Both the position numbers and the translations under genes were made by a program. The notes beneath the pieces were generated by a model. It saw nothing but the letters and a program-made list of their open reading frames with translations. It was not told where the DNA came from and made no database searches. Positions 23,760 to 34,589 of a stretch of 64,000 bases of DNA are shown here, piece after piece (positions within the stretch are counted from its first letter, which is position 1; every line of letters begins with the position of its first letter). Source of the stretch: Tipula vernalis (Eukaryota; Arthropoda; Insecta; Diptera; Tipulidae); assembly GCA_958295665.1 (NCBI GenBank), contig OY282559.1, forward strand, positions 251,963,461 through 252,027,460, read 5' to 3'.

Positions 23760-25721
23760 TTCTCACTTCTACTGGATAGTTGATGTGATTTCCCATTTGG
23801 TTACGGGAGGAGGAGTACTCTGCCACGTTGCTTGTAGTTTAATGTTGTCCAGCAGCTCTTATTGAACATTAAGTTGTGCCGGAGTTTTAATTGGTACTTG
23901 TACTTCAGTATTGGAGGTAAATTTTCTTTTTTTATAATGGTATCACTGAGTGTCATAATGAGAGGCGTGTGGTCAGACGAAATCTGGTATCTTATTTGTA
24001 TTCGTTGGTCAATGTGTTGGTTTATCTCCCGACAGGAACATGCAGCTTAAATAAACCCCGACCAGCTGCAAACAGCTTCTTACCCTTGTGGGTTATTAGT
24101 CTTGATCCTCAATATGTATTTTTAGCATTAAAATCGGCTCCAATTATGAAGTTAAAACCGAGCGTTTTGAGTAACGTAGCATAGTTTTCTTTATTCAGAT
24201 TATACCGCGGAGAGCAATTTATTGAAGATATGTTTATTGCCTTTTGATTATTTAATCGAACAGTAATGGTGGACTTCCATAATTTTTTTTTCAATTTTTA
24301 CTCCTTCGTAATGTTTAATGTTTTGCTTCACTGGTGGTAGCACTGGTATCCTCGAATTCTAACGAATGAATCTTTTGTCAGATGAGATTCTGAAATTAGG
24401 CATGTATCTATTTTTTCTAAATTTAGAAACATTTCTAACTCTGGAATTTGTTGCAACATCCCAACTGCATTAAAATTGTCGATTCTGAATGTGTTATTCA
24501 TCTTTATAGATTAGTACATTACGGAAGTGATTTAATTCACTATTTCTTGCTTATTTAACCGCTTATTTATATGTACCTCTCGTCCAGGCTTCTTTCTTGT
24601 TTTAGTAGCCTTAAGTTTAAGGTTTTTGTATTCTATAGAATTTTTTAAAAATTAAGCTTTGGCCGTCTTCCTTGTTGCTTAGTATTTCCCGCTGTTGTAC
24701 AACCTGTGAGTATGTTTTCAGCCTACTATCGCACTTGTTTGTGGTAGCTCTACCACTGGTTTTTTAGACATTGTCCTATTACTGGGCAGCCCACGGCTTA
24801 GCGAGCCTTGCCGTTTTATGTTCCTCAGATTTTGCAGTTCTCTGGCTACTTCACATCCTCTATAGTTAGTGGAATGCTCTCCGTTACAGTTTACGCATTT
24901 TGGAGGCGTATTTTTTGTCAAATTACAAGCTTGGGCGCTCCTATTCCAACTCTCATGTTAAGCTTTAATATTGAAAATTGTTTCCTCGTTTTCTTTACTA
25001 TTAAAAGTAAGCATAAACAATGGAAGCCCCTTTTTATTGATTTTGATCCCTTAATCAGTTACGGTTTTTTCTTTTTTTTAGAATATTTACCGCATCGTCT
25101 ATTTCGAAGACCTGGTGTTTAAGGTCTTCGGTTCGGTTTTTTTGATCGGGTATATTTTGCTGATTTTGATTTAAAACACCTGATTTTAAAGTTTTATTTG
25201 AAGCTACAATTTCTGGAGAAGATTCTGCCTTCCTTTTTTGCAGGTCTTTTCCTCCTGTTCTTTTTTAGGATCCAGTCAGTTTCTTCTCTTAATTCTTCTT
25301 CGTCAGTGTGGAACTCTATAGCACACTGTACCTCCGGTTTCTTAGCTTGCAAAGCATTTTTCTTACGGAAGTCTGAAGCATCCTGTTCCTCAGGTTCCTT
25401 TGCGTGTAAAGAATTTTTCAGTTTCTCATTTTCTAACTTAAGAGTTTTTACTTCGTTAAATAACTCTGATATAATTTTTTCAATCCTACATAGTTGTCTA
25501 CAAAGTTCTTCATTTTCTATCTTAACACTTCTAGTTGAGGATGTTGGTTATCTTGGCATTATGGAACTTCTCCCAAATAGGTTTTCAGAGTTCATTACCA
25601 CTGAAGTATTACAGTCATTGGATATCGACGACTGGGAGCCCGCTTGCCCAACCCTTAAAGTCGCCGGCATGGGTATCCGTTTCCCTGCGTCGTAATGTTT
25701 ACTTCTTCCGGATCCGCCATA
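23760..25721 (-). pseudogene. Jockey-like LINE, 5' part (ORF1 and endonuclease), broken
   Basis: Read on the minus strand, an ATG at 25721 starts MADPEEVNITTQGNG, then broken gag-like ORF1 with a zinc-knuckle segment at about 24900-24860 (CVNCNGEHSTNYRGC). ORF2 begins near 24504 (MNNTFRIDNFNAVG), followed by LEKIDTCLISESHLT (endonuclease Glu motif), FIIGADFNAKNTY near 24130 and, in another frame, QISSDHTPLIMTLSD near 23965. These are the conserved blocks of the APE-like endonuclease that nicks target DNA. Several stops and frameshifts; nothing of the reverse transcriptase follows, so the copy is truncated or interrupted at about 23760. Confidence 0.8.
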
Positions 25722-26224
25722 TTCTTAGCTAGTTTTGGTCGCGAATGGTATTTTATTCCCCATTTACCAGCCGACAAGTCGGTTAGGGTTCACCCCTATC
25801 CGCCACCTGGAGACGCGCCCTACGACTATTGAATCCGGAAAGTGGGTATCCCATTTAGCTTCTGATGAAGTCCTAAACAATTTGAATGATCCATGGAAAG
25901 GAATTTCTGGAGACGAACTGCAGAGGGCAATTCATTGATTTTGGATCTTCTTAATTTGAGATTATATTACGACAAAGCCATCTAATACCCGCCCAGTTCA
26001 CCATTTTTTCCTCAGCTTATCCAGCACTCCGTTCAACCAAGAGACCATCTTAGTGGACTCCCTTGTATAGAATTATGCAGCTGGTATAGAAGCTCCAAGT
26101 GTATAGAATTATGTAGCTGGTTTGAACTGTAAGATAAAATAATAACATTCCAAATATTAAGTTGTGTATGTAACATAAGCCAACAAGCAGTGTAGTACTT
26201 ATGTAGTTTGTAAAGGCACACTTA

Positions 26225-26436
26225 CTAAAGATACATGTTAAACCGAAAGTGGTCTGACTGAAAATGTCCGAGATAAATTCAACATGTAAACGGCGGCTTG
26301 ACTGAAAGCAAAGATTATTAACAAGAAGATCTTCATGTTAATAATCTTTATGCTTTCAGTTAAGCCGCCGTTTACATGTTGAATTTATCTCGGACGTGTT
26401 CAGTCAGACCACTTTCGGTTTAACATGTATCTTTAG
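26225..26436. mobile_element. 212-bp near-perfect palindromic MITE, TA-flanked
   Basis: Each arm is ~100 bp: CTAAAGATACATGTTAAACC... mirrored at 26417-26436, with a short AT-rich loop near 26325-26335. TA at 26223-26224 and 26437-26438 is consistent with a Tc1/mariner-type duplication. Few mismatches between arms suggest a young copy. Confidence 0.8.
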
Positions 26437-26540
26437 TAACTGTTAAGATTGTAAGGTACAAGGAGCGGTCGCAAAGTGTTGATCATACTGTACGGAGTGA
26501 TAATAAAATGAGTTTATAATAAAATAAATAAGTATTTTAT

Positions 26541-28060
26541 TTAACAAGAAATTATTAATAATAATAACAAAAATAATATAAAAATAATACATGAACAGAA
26601 CTCCAAACCCTCTGGAGACTCTATGTTCCCCATAACCGAGGCCATTTCCGATTCGAGTGAAACTCTATAAGAGTCCCAGTCGGTCAGTTTTGGAATTCTA
26701 ATTTCCTGCCGCTGCATGGTCTCGGCCGCTAAATCGAATCTGAAGTGCAAGTGATCCGATAAGAAGGCCTCTTTAGACACATGTCAGATTTTAACTAAAT
26801 TACTAAAATGCGAACTAACAAATGTCAAATCTAGGACCTCTTGCCTAATCGCATTTATAAAAGTAGGTTTTCTTCCCCTATTGACAATGTCTACGTTATT
26901 TGTAATCAAAAACTCAAAAAGGTACTCACCCCTGTTATTGATGACTGTGCTATCAAGTAGGCATTCCCATTCCGCTTGCAATAAGCTATGGGCCGGTCAA
27001 TAAGCTATGAGCTAGGAGGCCATTACAGCATCCTGTTCCTGTTTGCCTCTTTCTCCCAGAACTACCACCGTCACTGCAACCAAGTCCCTGCTGAAATGGG
27101 AATAAAATTAATTTGCGAGCTGGCCAAAATGGCCGCTCCTGAACTATCAGTTCCGTTATGATAAATCAAATTATCCACTTGATTTGGTATACGTCTAATT
27201 TGTTTAGATGTCGCTCCAGGTCTCACCAAAGGATTGCATTTGCGGGACTATCGCCCGTGTACCCGCTGACGCCTTCTTCTCCCTCTCCATCCTTCTCCTC
27301 AACTGTCTCTTGGTGAGAACCCCCACCCTGGGGTCCGGATTACAGGTGCCGCCACCGCAACCTTCACAGGCTTGACGACTTGGGTCTCGCCCAGAAAATC
27401 CGGGTTGGCATCACTCTGGCCAGCCTTGGAGTGTAGCTGGACAACCCCAAACTTGAAGTTAGCTTTAAAGCCAACCCGCTTGAGCTTTCCGACTGAAGAG
27501 TGGAACATGTACAAGGTGCAAAAGGCTGAAGAGCCTTTCGCCTCTCTCCTGATCACTCTCCAGTCAATCGCCTGCATGCCCCTGTTTTGGCTCTTGAAAA
27601 AACCAAGAAGCTTATACGTTGGCAATTCAACACTTTTAGGGAAGATACCAAACACAATCTTGGCTCGAGTCAGGTTTCCCGCCTCGGTTAGGATCAGCTG
27701 TGCACCCTCCCACGGCTTAATAGTACCTATGACCTTCCTGAGCCACTGTACAGTGGGCGAACAGCGGTACAGCTCGAAGCTGACTGCCCAGGAACTTAGA
27801 TTTAAGCTGCTTGGCTTGGCTCCTTGGCTGCTCCAGAACCTTATTTAGATACCCTCCTGAACATCTTTAAGCTACTCTTCAGTTAGGATAACCTCAGGAA
27901 AACTAGAGGGCAAGATCCCAATGATCTCCGACTCTGCAGCTTGCCTGAAGGTAACTCCAAACCGGACTACAGAATCCGAGACCACCGGGACAGATTCCTC
28001 CGTCCTGGCCTTTTTAAGTGCCGGTGAAGTACCGTCATCCCAGTGGGACCCTTAGACGAT
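26541..28060 (-). pseudogene. LINE fragment A: ORF1 then endonuclease
   Basis: Minus-strand frames in order: 27900-27299 gives an ORF1-like protein (IDWRVIRREAKG, GFKANFKFGVVQLHSK), resembling the DUF4780-type domain found in insect LINE ORF1; 26981-26784 gives CLLDSTVINNRGEYLFEFL and EVLDLTFVSSHFSN; 26780-26541 continues with EAFLSDHLHFRFDLAAETMQ. NNRG, DLT and SDH are endonuclease landmarks. There is a frame break at about 26782. Reverse transcriptase is missing. The 5' side abuts the Penelope-like element. Confidence 0.75.
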
Positions 28061-28254
28061 GGGGCCTCAGTAGGAGCACCAGTCACCCTCTATGGCAGCA
28101 TCGCCAGAAGCTTTGCCTCGCTTCCAGGCGTTTTGCCTCAAGCAAGAAGCACAGAAAAAAATAACATATACAGAAGGAAACCTATGAACAAGAAATTTTC
28201 TGATTTTTGAAATCATCTCTTTTACAAAAACAACAATTGGAAGAGAATGAAACA

Positions 28255-29640
28255 CTGCAATGTTAGCTCAAATTCTCTGTTTAAGAATTTTATTTTGTTT
28301 GTGTGCATTTTGTTTTGAATTTATGTGTTGTTTCAAAATCAACACAAATGTCTATATACATTTGTGTTGGTTTTGGTTGTTTTCATTTTCAATCTTTTCT
28401 ATGTATGTTCAAATGAGCAAAAACATTTAATAATTTAAATGAAAACAATAAATACCGGTCAAATATTATTTACTGACACAGGTACGTCGATGACATTATT
28501 ATTTTATTTAACGGTTCGGTAAGACAACTAAACAAATTTCACCAATATATAAATAACAAATAACCATCGATAAAAGTCACATTAGAAACTGAAACAGATA
28601 AACAAATAAATTTTCTAGATCTCACTATAAAAAATGACAACTCGAAACATTCATTCAAAATATATAGAAAACCAACACAAACTGATCACACAATACATAA
28701 CGATTCACACCATCCTTACCAACACAAAATAGCAGCTTACAACCACATGATAAACAGATTAAACAACGTACCAATAGATAAAAAAGACTATGACGAGGAA
28801 CTTAATATCATAAAGCACATAGCCAACAAAAACGGATACAAAAATAATTTAATTGACTAGATCAACAACAAAATAAAAACTAAACAATACCAAAAACTCA
28901 TGACCACATTAACCAAAATTAACAACAGTGAAAACGAAAAATACGTCAGTGTAGAATACAACAAAAACACTTACAACATACTATATAAAACATTCAACAG
29001 ATTTGGATACAAAGTAGCATACAAAAACAACAATAAAATAGACCAAAAACTAAAAAATCATAAAATACAAACCACCAACAGACACTGGAATTTATCAAAT
29101 AAAATGCAATGATTGCCCAAAATTCTATATTGGACAAACAGGTCGATCATTTGAAAAAAGATTTAAAGAACATATTAGTGACATTCATAAAACAGAACCA
29201 AAATCCAATTACGCACAACACTTAAAATCAGAGAAACATACATACACAGATTTCAATTCCAACCTAACAATTTTACACAGACTCAGAAAAGGACAAATAT
29301 TAGACAGAATATAGGAATTAGAAATTTACAAAAACAAAGACAATAATAACTTACTAAATGACAGAATAAACACTAAAAATAATAAAATATACGAACACAT
29401 CATCTCAAAAACGTAGGAGGAGTTAAATTAAAAACATTAAAAAAACATATATAAGCAGGATAGTTTTAAGAAATTATAATAGTTGAAAAAAGAACTGATG
29501 AAGGAATAATTCCGAAATTAATTTTCTACTAATAAAATTAAAAATATTGTTACTATAAGGAAACGTTTTTCAATAAAATACACTTAAAAATCACGTTAGC
29601 TGTTTTTTATTTATAAAAAAAAAAAAAAAAAATGTGACAT
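28255..29640 (+). mobile_element. Penelope-like retroelement copy
   Basis: The coding remnant above is followed by a ~170-bp tail (ATAAGCAGGATAG..., CTGATGAAGGAATAATTCCG), then a poly-A run at about 29616-29632. It separates two minus-strand LINE fragments of the same family, so it may have inserted into one of them. End coordinates are approximate. Confidence 0.6.
28440..29420 (+). pseudogene. Penelope-like element, RT C-terminal part and GIY-YIG endonuclease
   Basis: A plus-strand frame starting at the RT catalytic motif (RYVDDIIILFNGS, 28481 onward) continues through FLDLTI, KIYRKPTQTDHTIH, HPYQHKIAAYNHM and IIKHIANKNGY, conserved blocks after the catalytic site in Penelope-like RTs. Two in-frame TAA/TAG codons lie near 28562 and 28858. 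A frame change at about 29090 leads into GIYQIKCNDCPKFYIGQTGR, the GIY-YIG nuclease with its GIY, YIG and Arg landmarks, then FEKRFKEHISDIH. It ends at a stop near 29418 after another in-frame TAG near 29314. The copy is 5' truncated and inactive. Confidence 0.9.
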
Positions 29641-29683
29641 AGTTCTAGGCTACCTTTGAAAATTACCTCTAACCAGGAAATTG

Positions 29684-30285
29684 TTAGATCCGTAGTTTGT
29701 TGAATATCCGGATAATACCATCGAGTCCAGGCGACTTATTTGGTTTAAAACTGTTTATCGCCCACAGGATCTTTTTTCTGATAATAACTTGGCCTATGAG
29801 GCTACTAGCCCTTTTACCTACTGATGTGCTAGGTACAGATTCGGTAAAAACAGGAAAAGGAGTCTCCATCTGATGTTCCAGCGATTCCGCCCTATTAGTG
29901 GTCCATATCCCATCCGGCCGTTGAAGATAACTAGGGATGGAAGGACCAGTTGCTAGTACTTTGTGTAGCCTAGACATCTCCGAAGACTCCTGAATTTTGC
30001 CACAGTATAGTCTCCAAGAGCTGTTCTTGGCACTTCTCAATTGATATTTGTAAATTTTGAGGACTTCCTTATAGGAGTCCCAGTCTACAACAGCTTTTTT
30101 TTCCGTGCTGTTTTGAAGAGTCTTTCGCATTTTCGACGTGTTTGTTGAATCTCCTTGGACCACCAGGGTGGCCGAGATTCACCCCTAGGCCTGCTAAGGG
30201 GAAAATACTGGTGATTATATATGGGAGAAAGCGACACGATTGATTTTATGTTGATTTCCAAGTCTCTTGAACCAACAATAACCAT
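29684..30285 (-). pseudogene. LINE fragment B: endonuclease-RT linker and RT start
   Basis: Two overlapping minus frames (30285-30085 and 30163-29684). The first has PRGESRPPWWSKEIQQTRRK, typical of the region after the endonuclease in jockey/R1-type ORF2. The second has NSSWRLYCGKIQESSEMSRLHK, RPDGIWTTNRAESLEHQ and INSFKPNKSPGLDGI, which is the beginning of the reverse transcriptase. A frame shift lies near 30120. The family is apparently that of fragment A, whose endonuclease ends just before this part of the protein would begin. Confidence 0.75.
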
Positions 30286-30289
30286 ATGA

Positions 30290-31555
30290 CCTAGTAAATT
30301 TACAACAGCGTCCAGCCAAAGAAATAAAAGACTTAGTTTAAATGATGATAAGTAATATATTCACGAAATTTATCTTTAAAAAATTTAAATGTCTGTATCG
30401 ATTTAACTTTTAAGTTAATACGATTTTAAGAACATGTCACTTCTATAAACGAGTTAAATAAAAATTACAGAAATCTAAATTGTATTTTTACCACATTTTT
30501 TTGTAATACGCTAACCTCATTTTCTGAAAACTTAAAAAATATATTATCATACTTTTCTATTAATGTATCTGGCTTGTTTTTAATTTGCAACGTTTATTTT
30601 TTCCGTCTCTAGGTGACGGCTACTTTGCTTTATCGCCTCCTACAGATAAATTTGAATTTGGTATTCGAAAATTCGGATTTAAAGACAAGAACGAAGATTT
30701 TTCTTTCTCTGTCACACACTAAATACTTTTTCAGTTTCTCCATAAATTTTGTTCTATACCGTATCCATATTATATATTTCGCTGTGTGGAGGTAACAAAA
30801 TATCTTCTATATATCTTGATTTATTCTCACATAACTTTAAAAAAAAAAAAAAAGTTAAAAACAGAATGTATAAATTAAAAACCATTTATTTATGCTACTT
30901 TTTGTTTTTTATATTGAAGATCACGAGCAATTTTTTTGATTGCGTATACCTGTTATACGATTGAGCGCTCTAAGAGCGATCAATGACAATGATCAATCAC
31001 GGTGATGCTCTCTTATACCTCACCGTCACCGTGATCATCACTTTATACCATAATTCGTAAAAAAAGAACGAAAAAAAGCGAACATTGTAATTTATTCCAA
31101 TGAAAAACAAATTTAAAAACCCGAATATTTTGTTTTTTTTATATTTTATACTTCTGTTTCATGTTTTAAGTTTAACGTGCCATCTCAAACAAAATTTCTC
31201 GATTGCTCACGCAAAGTACAACTGGGTATTGTTTTGGATTTTTGTTAACGAAGTAAAATGAATGACTCGGTTACAACAACAATAGATAGAAAAACATGAA
31301 TTCCTTTTCCTCATGTTAGAACTTAGAAGATAGGGAAAAATAACTCAAGGCGAGCGGAAGCAACAAAAAGTTGAACCGATTTCACCCGCTCAGCTTATTT
31401 TTGATACTTACCATTATGAGAAAACACACTAATACAATAAAAATATTTGACGGCACACAATAGCAAAATGTATATTATACGCCGTGTACTTATACAAAAT
31501 TCTCAATCCTCATTTTGCGACCAAAATCGATGTCCTGATCAGAAATTAATCAAGC
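30290..31555. other. AT-rich intergenic stretch
   Basis: No supported gene. A short inverted pair (CACGGTGATG / CACCGTGATC, with GATCAATGA words) lies at 30978-31045. Confidence 0.35.
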
Positions 31556-31559
31556 CCTA

Positions 31560-31800
31560 GATTCTGATCAAGTGACAAATGACAACAATTTTTTGTGACA
31601 TTGTACTAAAATTGTTTATGCTATAAAATGATAATATATAGCAGTTAAAATGTTGACAATTGATAAGGTAATATATAGCAATTGTAAAATTTACCCTGCT
31701 ATAAAGTGACAATATATAGCAGTTAAATTTGTTATTTTATAGCAGTTAAAATTTTAGTACAAAGTCTCAGAAAATTGCCATTTGTCACTTGATCAGAATC
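31560..31800. mobile_element. 241-bp MITE, family 'GATTCTGATCAAGTGAC', TA-flanked
   Basis: Ends GATTCTGATCAAGTGACAAA and its complement, TA at 31558-31559 and 31801-31802. Inside are repeated TATAGCAGTTAAA words. A longer relative lies at 60700-61362. Confidence 0.85.
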
Positions 31801-32210
31801 TAGGCGCAGAAGTCCTATACGATTTGCTTCCAATATTTATTGAATAATAGGGAAAATAAATCGTTTTCAATTTTCCAGGTAATTTTCAAGAAATTTGAAT
31901 TTTACGTTGTCCACTCCTTACAACTAAAAATTCAAGGAGCTGCCTAAAGAAAAAATTGAATATTGGTGTAATTTTCTAATTATTCGGAATGGAAACCAAA
32001 CAAATTTAATGTTAATCGGGTAACGCGCAAATACGATTGCAATTATCAAACAAAGAAAATTAAAGCGGCGTGAAATTTAAAATAGAACGATGTGGGCAAA
32101 GAACTGGCTACAAAGACGAGATTTTGGCGAAAAGGATTTTTATTTAAAGTCTTGTTTTTGTTGATTAGAAGATCCTAAAACGTTTAAAATTTTTGCTGGA
32201 ATGACTCATA

Positions 32211-32672
32211 CCACGTTTACATTATATGTACATACCTAATTACTTTATACATACCAAATAATACTTTTTTCCTATTTAATTATTTTTCCGCTGAGGTTCA
32301 CACTAACTTTGCGATTTGTAGTGTGAATGCATACTATAAAAGTTTGTTGTTTTGACATAGATTTCTGTATTCAATTCAGTTTATGTGTTGTGAATTTCTT
32401 CTCAAACTCTATTAGATTTGTCTGTAAATTATTTAATTAACACCCGAAATTATAGTTTAACAAAAAACGTAATAAATTTTCGTTTGGACAACAAATATAC
32501 GAATGACATTAACATGTACCTATTTATTAGTCAGGGTTCACATAATCACATTACAACGTAATATACATACTAATACTTTATTGATACATACTTTTAATTT
32601 AAATATTTAAATTTGAGTTCACATGACGATACTTTTTTGCTACATACTTTTATTCTACTAATGTAAACGTGG
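32211..32672. mobile_element. 462-bp MITE with CCACGTTTACATTA ends, TA-flanked
   Basis: The 14-bp end CCACGTTTACATTA at 32211 is mirrored at 32659-32672, with TA on both sides (32209-32210, 32673-32674). Internal GGTTCACA words are also inverted (32294 and 32535). Confidence 0.7.
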
Positions 32673-33419
32673 TATTAATCTTTTGAAATATTAGCTGTAT
32701 TTTCTTGAGAAACTTACAACAACAATTGCACGTGACAGGAATTAAATAATTCGAACAAAAAATTTGAATTATATAATTCGAGCTTGAACAAGTAAAATAC
32801 GTAACTGCTTGAATGAAAAAACAGGAAGAATACTAACATAGAACATAAAAATTAAATCGAAAAAATATTTCGCGGCTTATTCTGTTTAGAAAAAAATAAC
32901 TCCAAAATAATTCGAATTAATTTTTTCTCAACAAAATACGGCTATTATTAAATGCGTAAAATCAGAAATACAACATCAAGACAGAACTGTGAGGAAATTT
33001 AAAATTAATTTTAAGGTAGCTGTCAAAAATATTGTACAGAAGTTTTATGAAAATGCAGTCGTCTGCAATTTACAACCAATTTCATTTTGTGACGTTTGCA
33101 ATTTGATTTTGTGACGACACAACGCGAAATCCACGCCTGATTTCCATTATGAAATATTTACTGACAGTATAAACAAAATGGGATAAAAATATATATTCGC
33201 GTGCTGAGTGATAGAAAAAAAACACTTTTTCAGTGACATTTTTATAGTATACTGACAAAATTTACTGAAAAATATATGAAGCGAAGTATATTTTTTCAGT
33301 ACTGGAAAAATATTTCAATTTTTCAATGCAATTTTTCAAAAAAAAAATAAAAACAAAAAATGATCTGTGTCATTTCAATGAAATTTTCGACTTTTATGTT
33401 TTTCAGTAAAAAATAATGT

Positions 33420-33845
33420 CAGTAAATTATGCTTTATTCTTAATTCGTACATTTTCACTTCTCAAAATTATCTTAAAATTTAAATATTATTATCACCTAT
33501 ATCAGAATTATTTTTTTTTCATTTATTTTCCATCACGGAATAAAAAATAAAAAATATGTTTACTATATAAAAATGACGTACTATGAAAATTAATAGTTTG
33601 TGCAATGTGCGAGAAATATTTTATCATCCGTACACAAAATTTATGTAGATGTGTTAGAGGGTTGCATTAAAAAGTACAACTCCATTTGATACTTTTTGTC
33701 AATAATTATGCCATCACACACAAACAGCCACAACTTTTTTGTAATAAAAATGTTTACTGAAGAAGTCGAGTGTTTCACACAACCACCGATTTTATATTTT
33801 TATCTCAATATATTTTTACTGATAAACGTTTTTTCGTTACCATTA
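33420..33845. repeat. Dispersed repeat, copy 1
   Basis: Shares a series of blocks with 48325-48690, for example ATATCAGAATTATTTTT, GTGCGAGAAATATTTT, TATGCAGATGTGTTAG-like and CCCATTTTATATTTTTATCT-like words, in the same order and orientation. No coding potential seen. Confidence 0.65.
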
Positions 33846-34016
33846 GACTCGGAATAAATTGTTTTTAGACATGTCATGCTTGACTATCACTGATGAGTCA
33901 TTAGTGTTTCCCAAATGACTTTCCTGCTGGGAAGCAATAAAAATGAATTAACCCAACTCCCAAGTAGCAACGATCCGCGTCCATCGGTCTATCGACGCTT
34001 TTTTGCTACTATAATT

Positions 34017-34024
34017 TTTGGCGG
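34017..34024 (+). promoter_or_regulatory. E2F-like site upstream of Dp
   Basis: TTTGGCGG, close to the E2F/DP consensus TTTSSCGS, lies about 130 bp before the proposed 5'-leader splice donor of Dp. If used, it would allow autoregulation by the gene's own product. One short motif in AT-rich DNA can occur by chance. Confidence 0.3.
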
Positions 34025-34150
34025 TATAATTTGTTTCTTTTCAACATACAAAATTGTTTTATTTACCCGAGTGTAGCGCTATATTCTCAATCAGCTGTCA
34101 TAACACAAGAAATTTGTATTTTAATTTTTTTTAGTACATTTAAAATATCT

Positions 34151-34569
34151 GTAAGTTTTTCTTTTTTTTAATCTTTTTGGAAACGTGTAAAATCTATCCC
34201 GTAAGAATGAAAAGAATTTTTTTTAAATTTACAGAAATTTATCTATATTAAATTGTATCTTTTATTCAATTGCGATCCATTTAATAAATGTCGTTTGAAT
34301 TTTTGGCAATTTGATTGCTATGAATTTCTGGATTTTAATTACGAATGTTTGGGTTTGATTAAAGCGCCATTTTGACAAAAACGCCGTGTCAAATGCAAGA
34401 GATTTTTAGTTTGATTTGTATTTTTTAAATTAAAATTATTTAACTATTAATATATCGACTTCAATTAATCTAATCTTAATAAATCGTAAATATAAATATC
34501 ATTTCAAAAAGAATTTATTCAATTTCATATCCAAGAATAAACCTAAATAAAATTGGTGTTTAGTTGCAG
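34151..34569 (+). other. Proposed intron in the Dp 5' leader
   Basis: A good donor (ATCT|GTAAGTTT at 34151) and a good acceptor (TAGTTGCAG ending at 34569) lie 21 bp before the ATG at 34590. This suggests an untranslated first exon ending near 34150. Confidence 0.45.
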
Positions 34570-34589
34570 AGATCAAATCGCGAAGAAAA

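Noticed and set aside
25198..25938. Plus-strand open frames of 165 and 67 aa
   Set aside because: Complement of broken Jockey-like ORF1 and its 5' leader; no domain on the plus strand.
27372..27848. 158-aa plus open frame
   Set aside because: Antisense shadow of LINE ORF1 on the minus strand, which carries the recognisable blocks.
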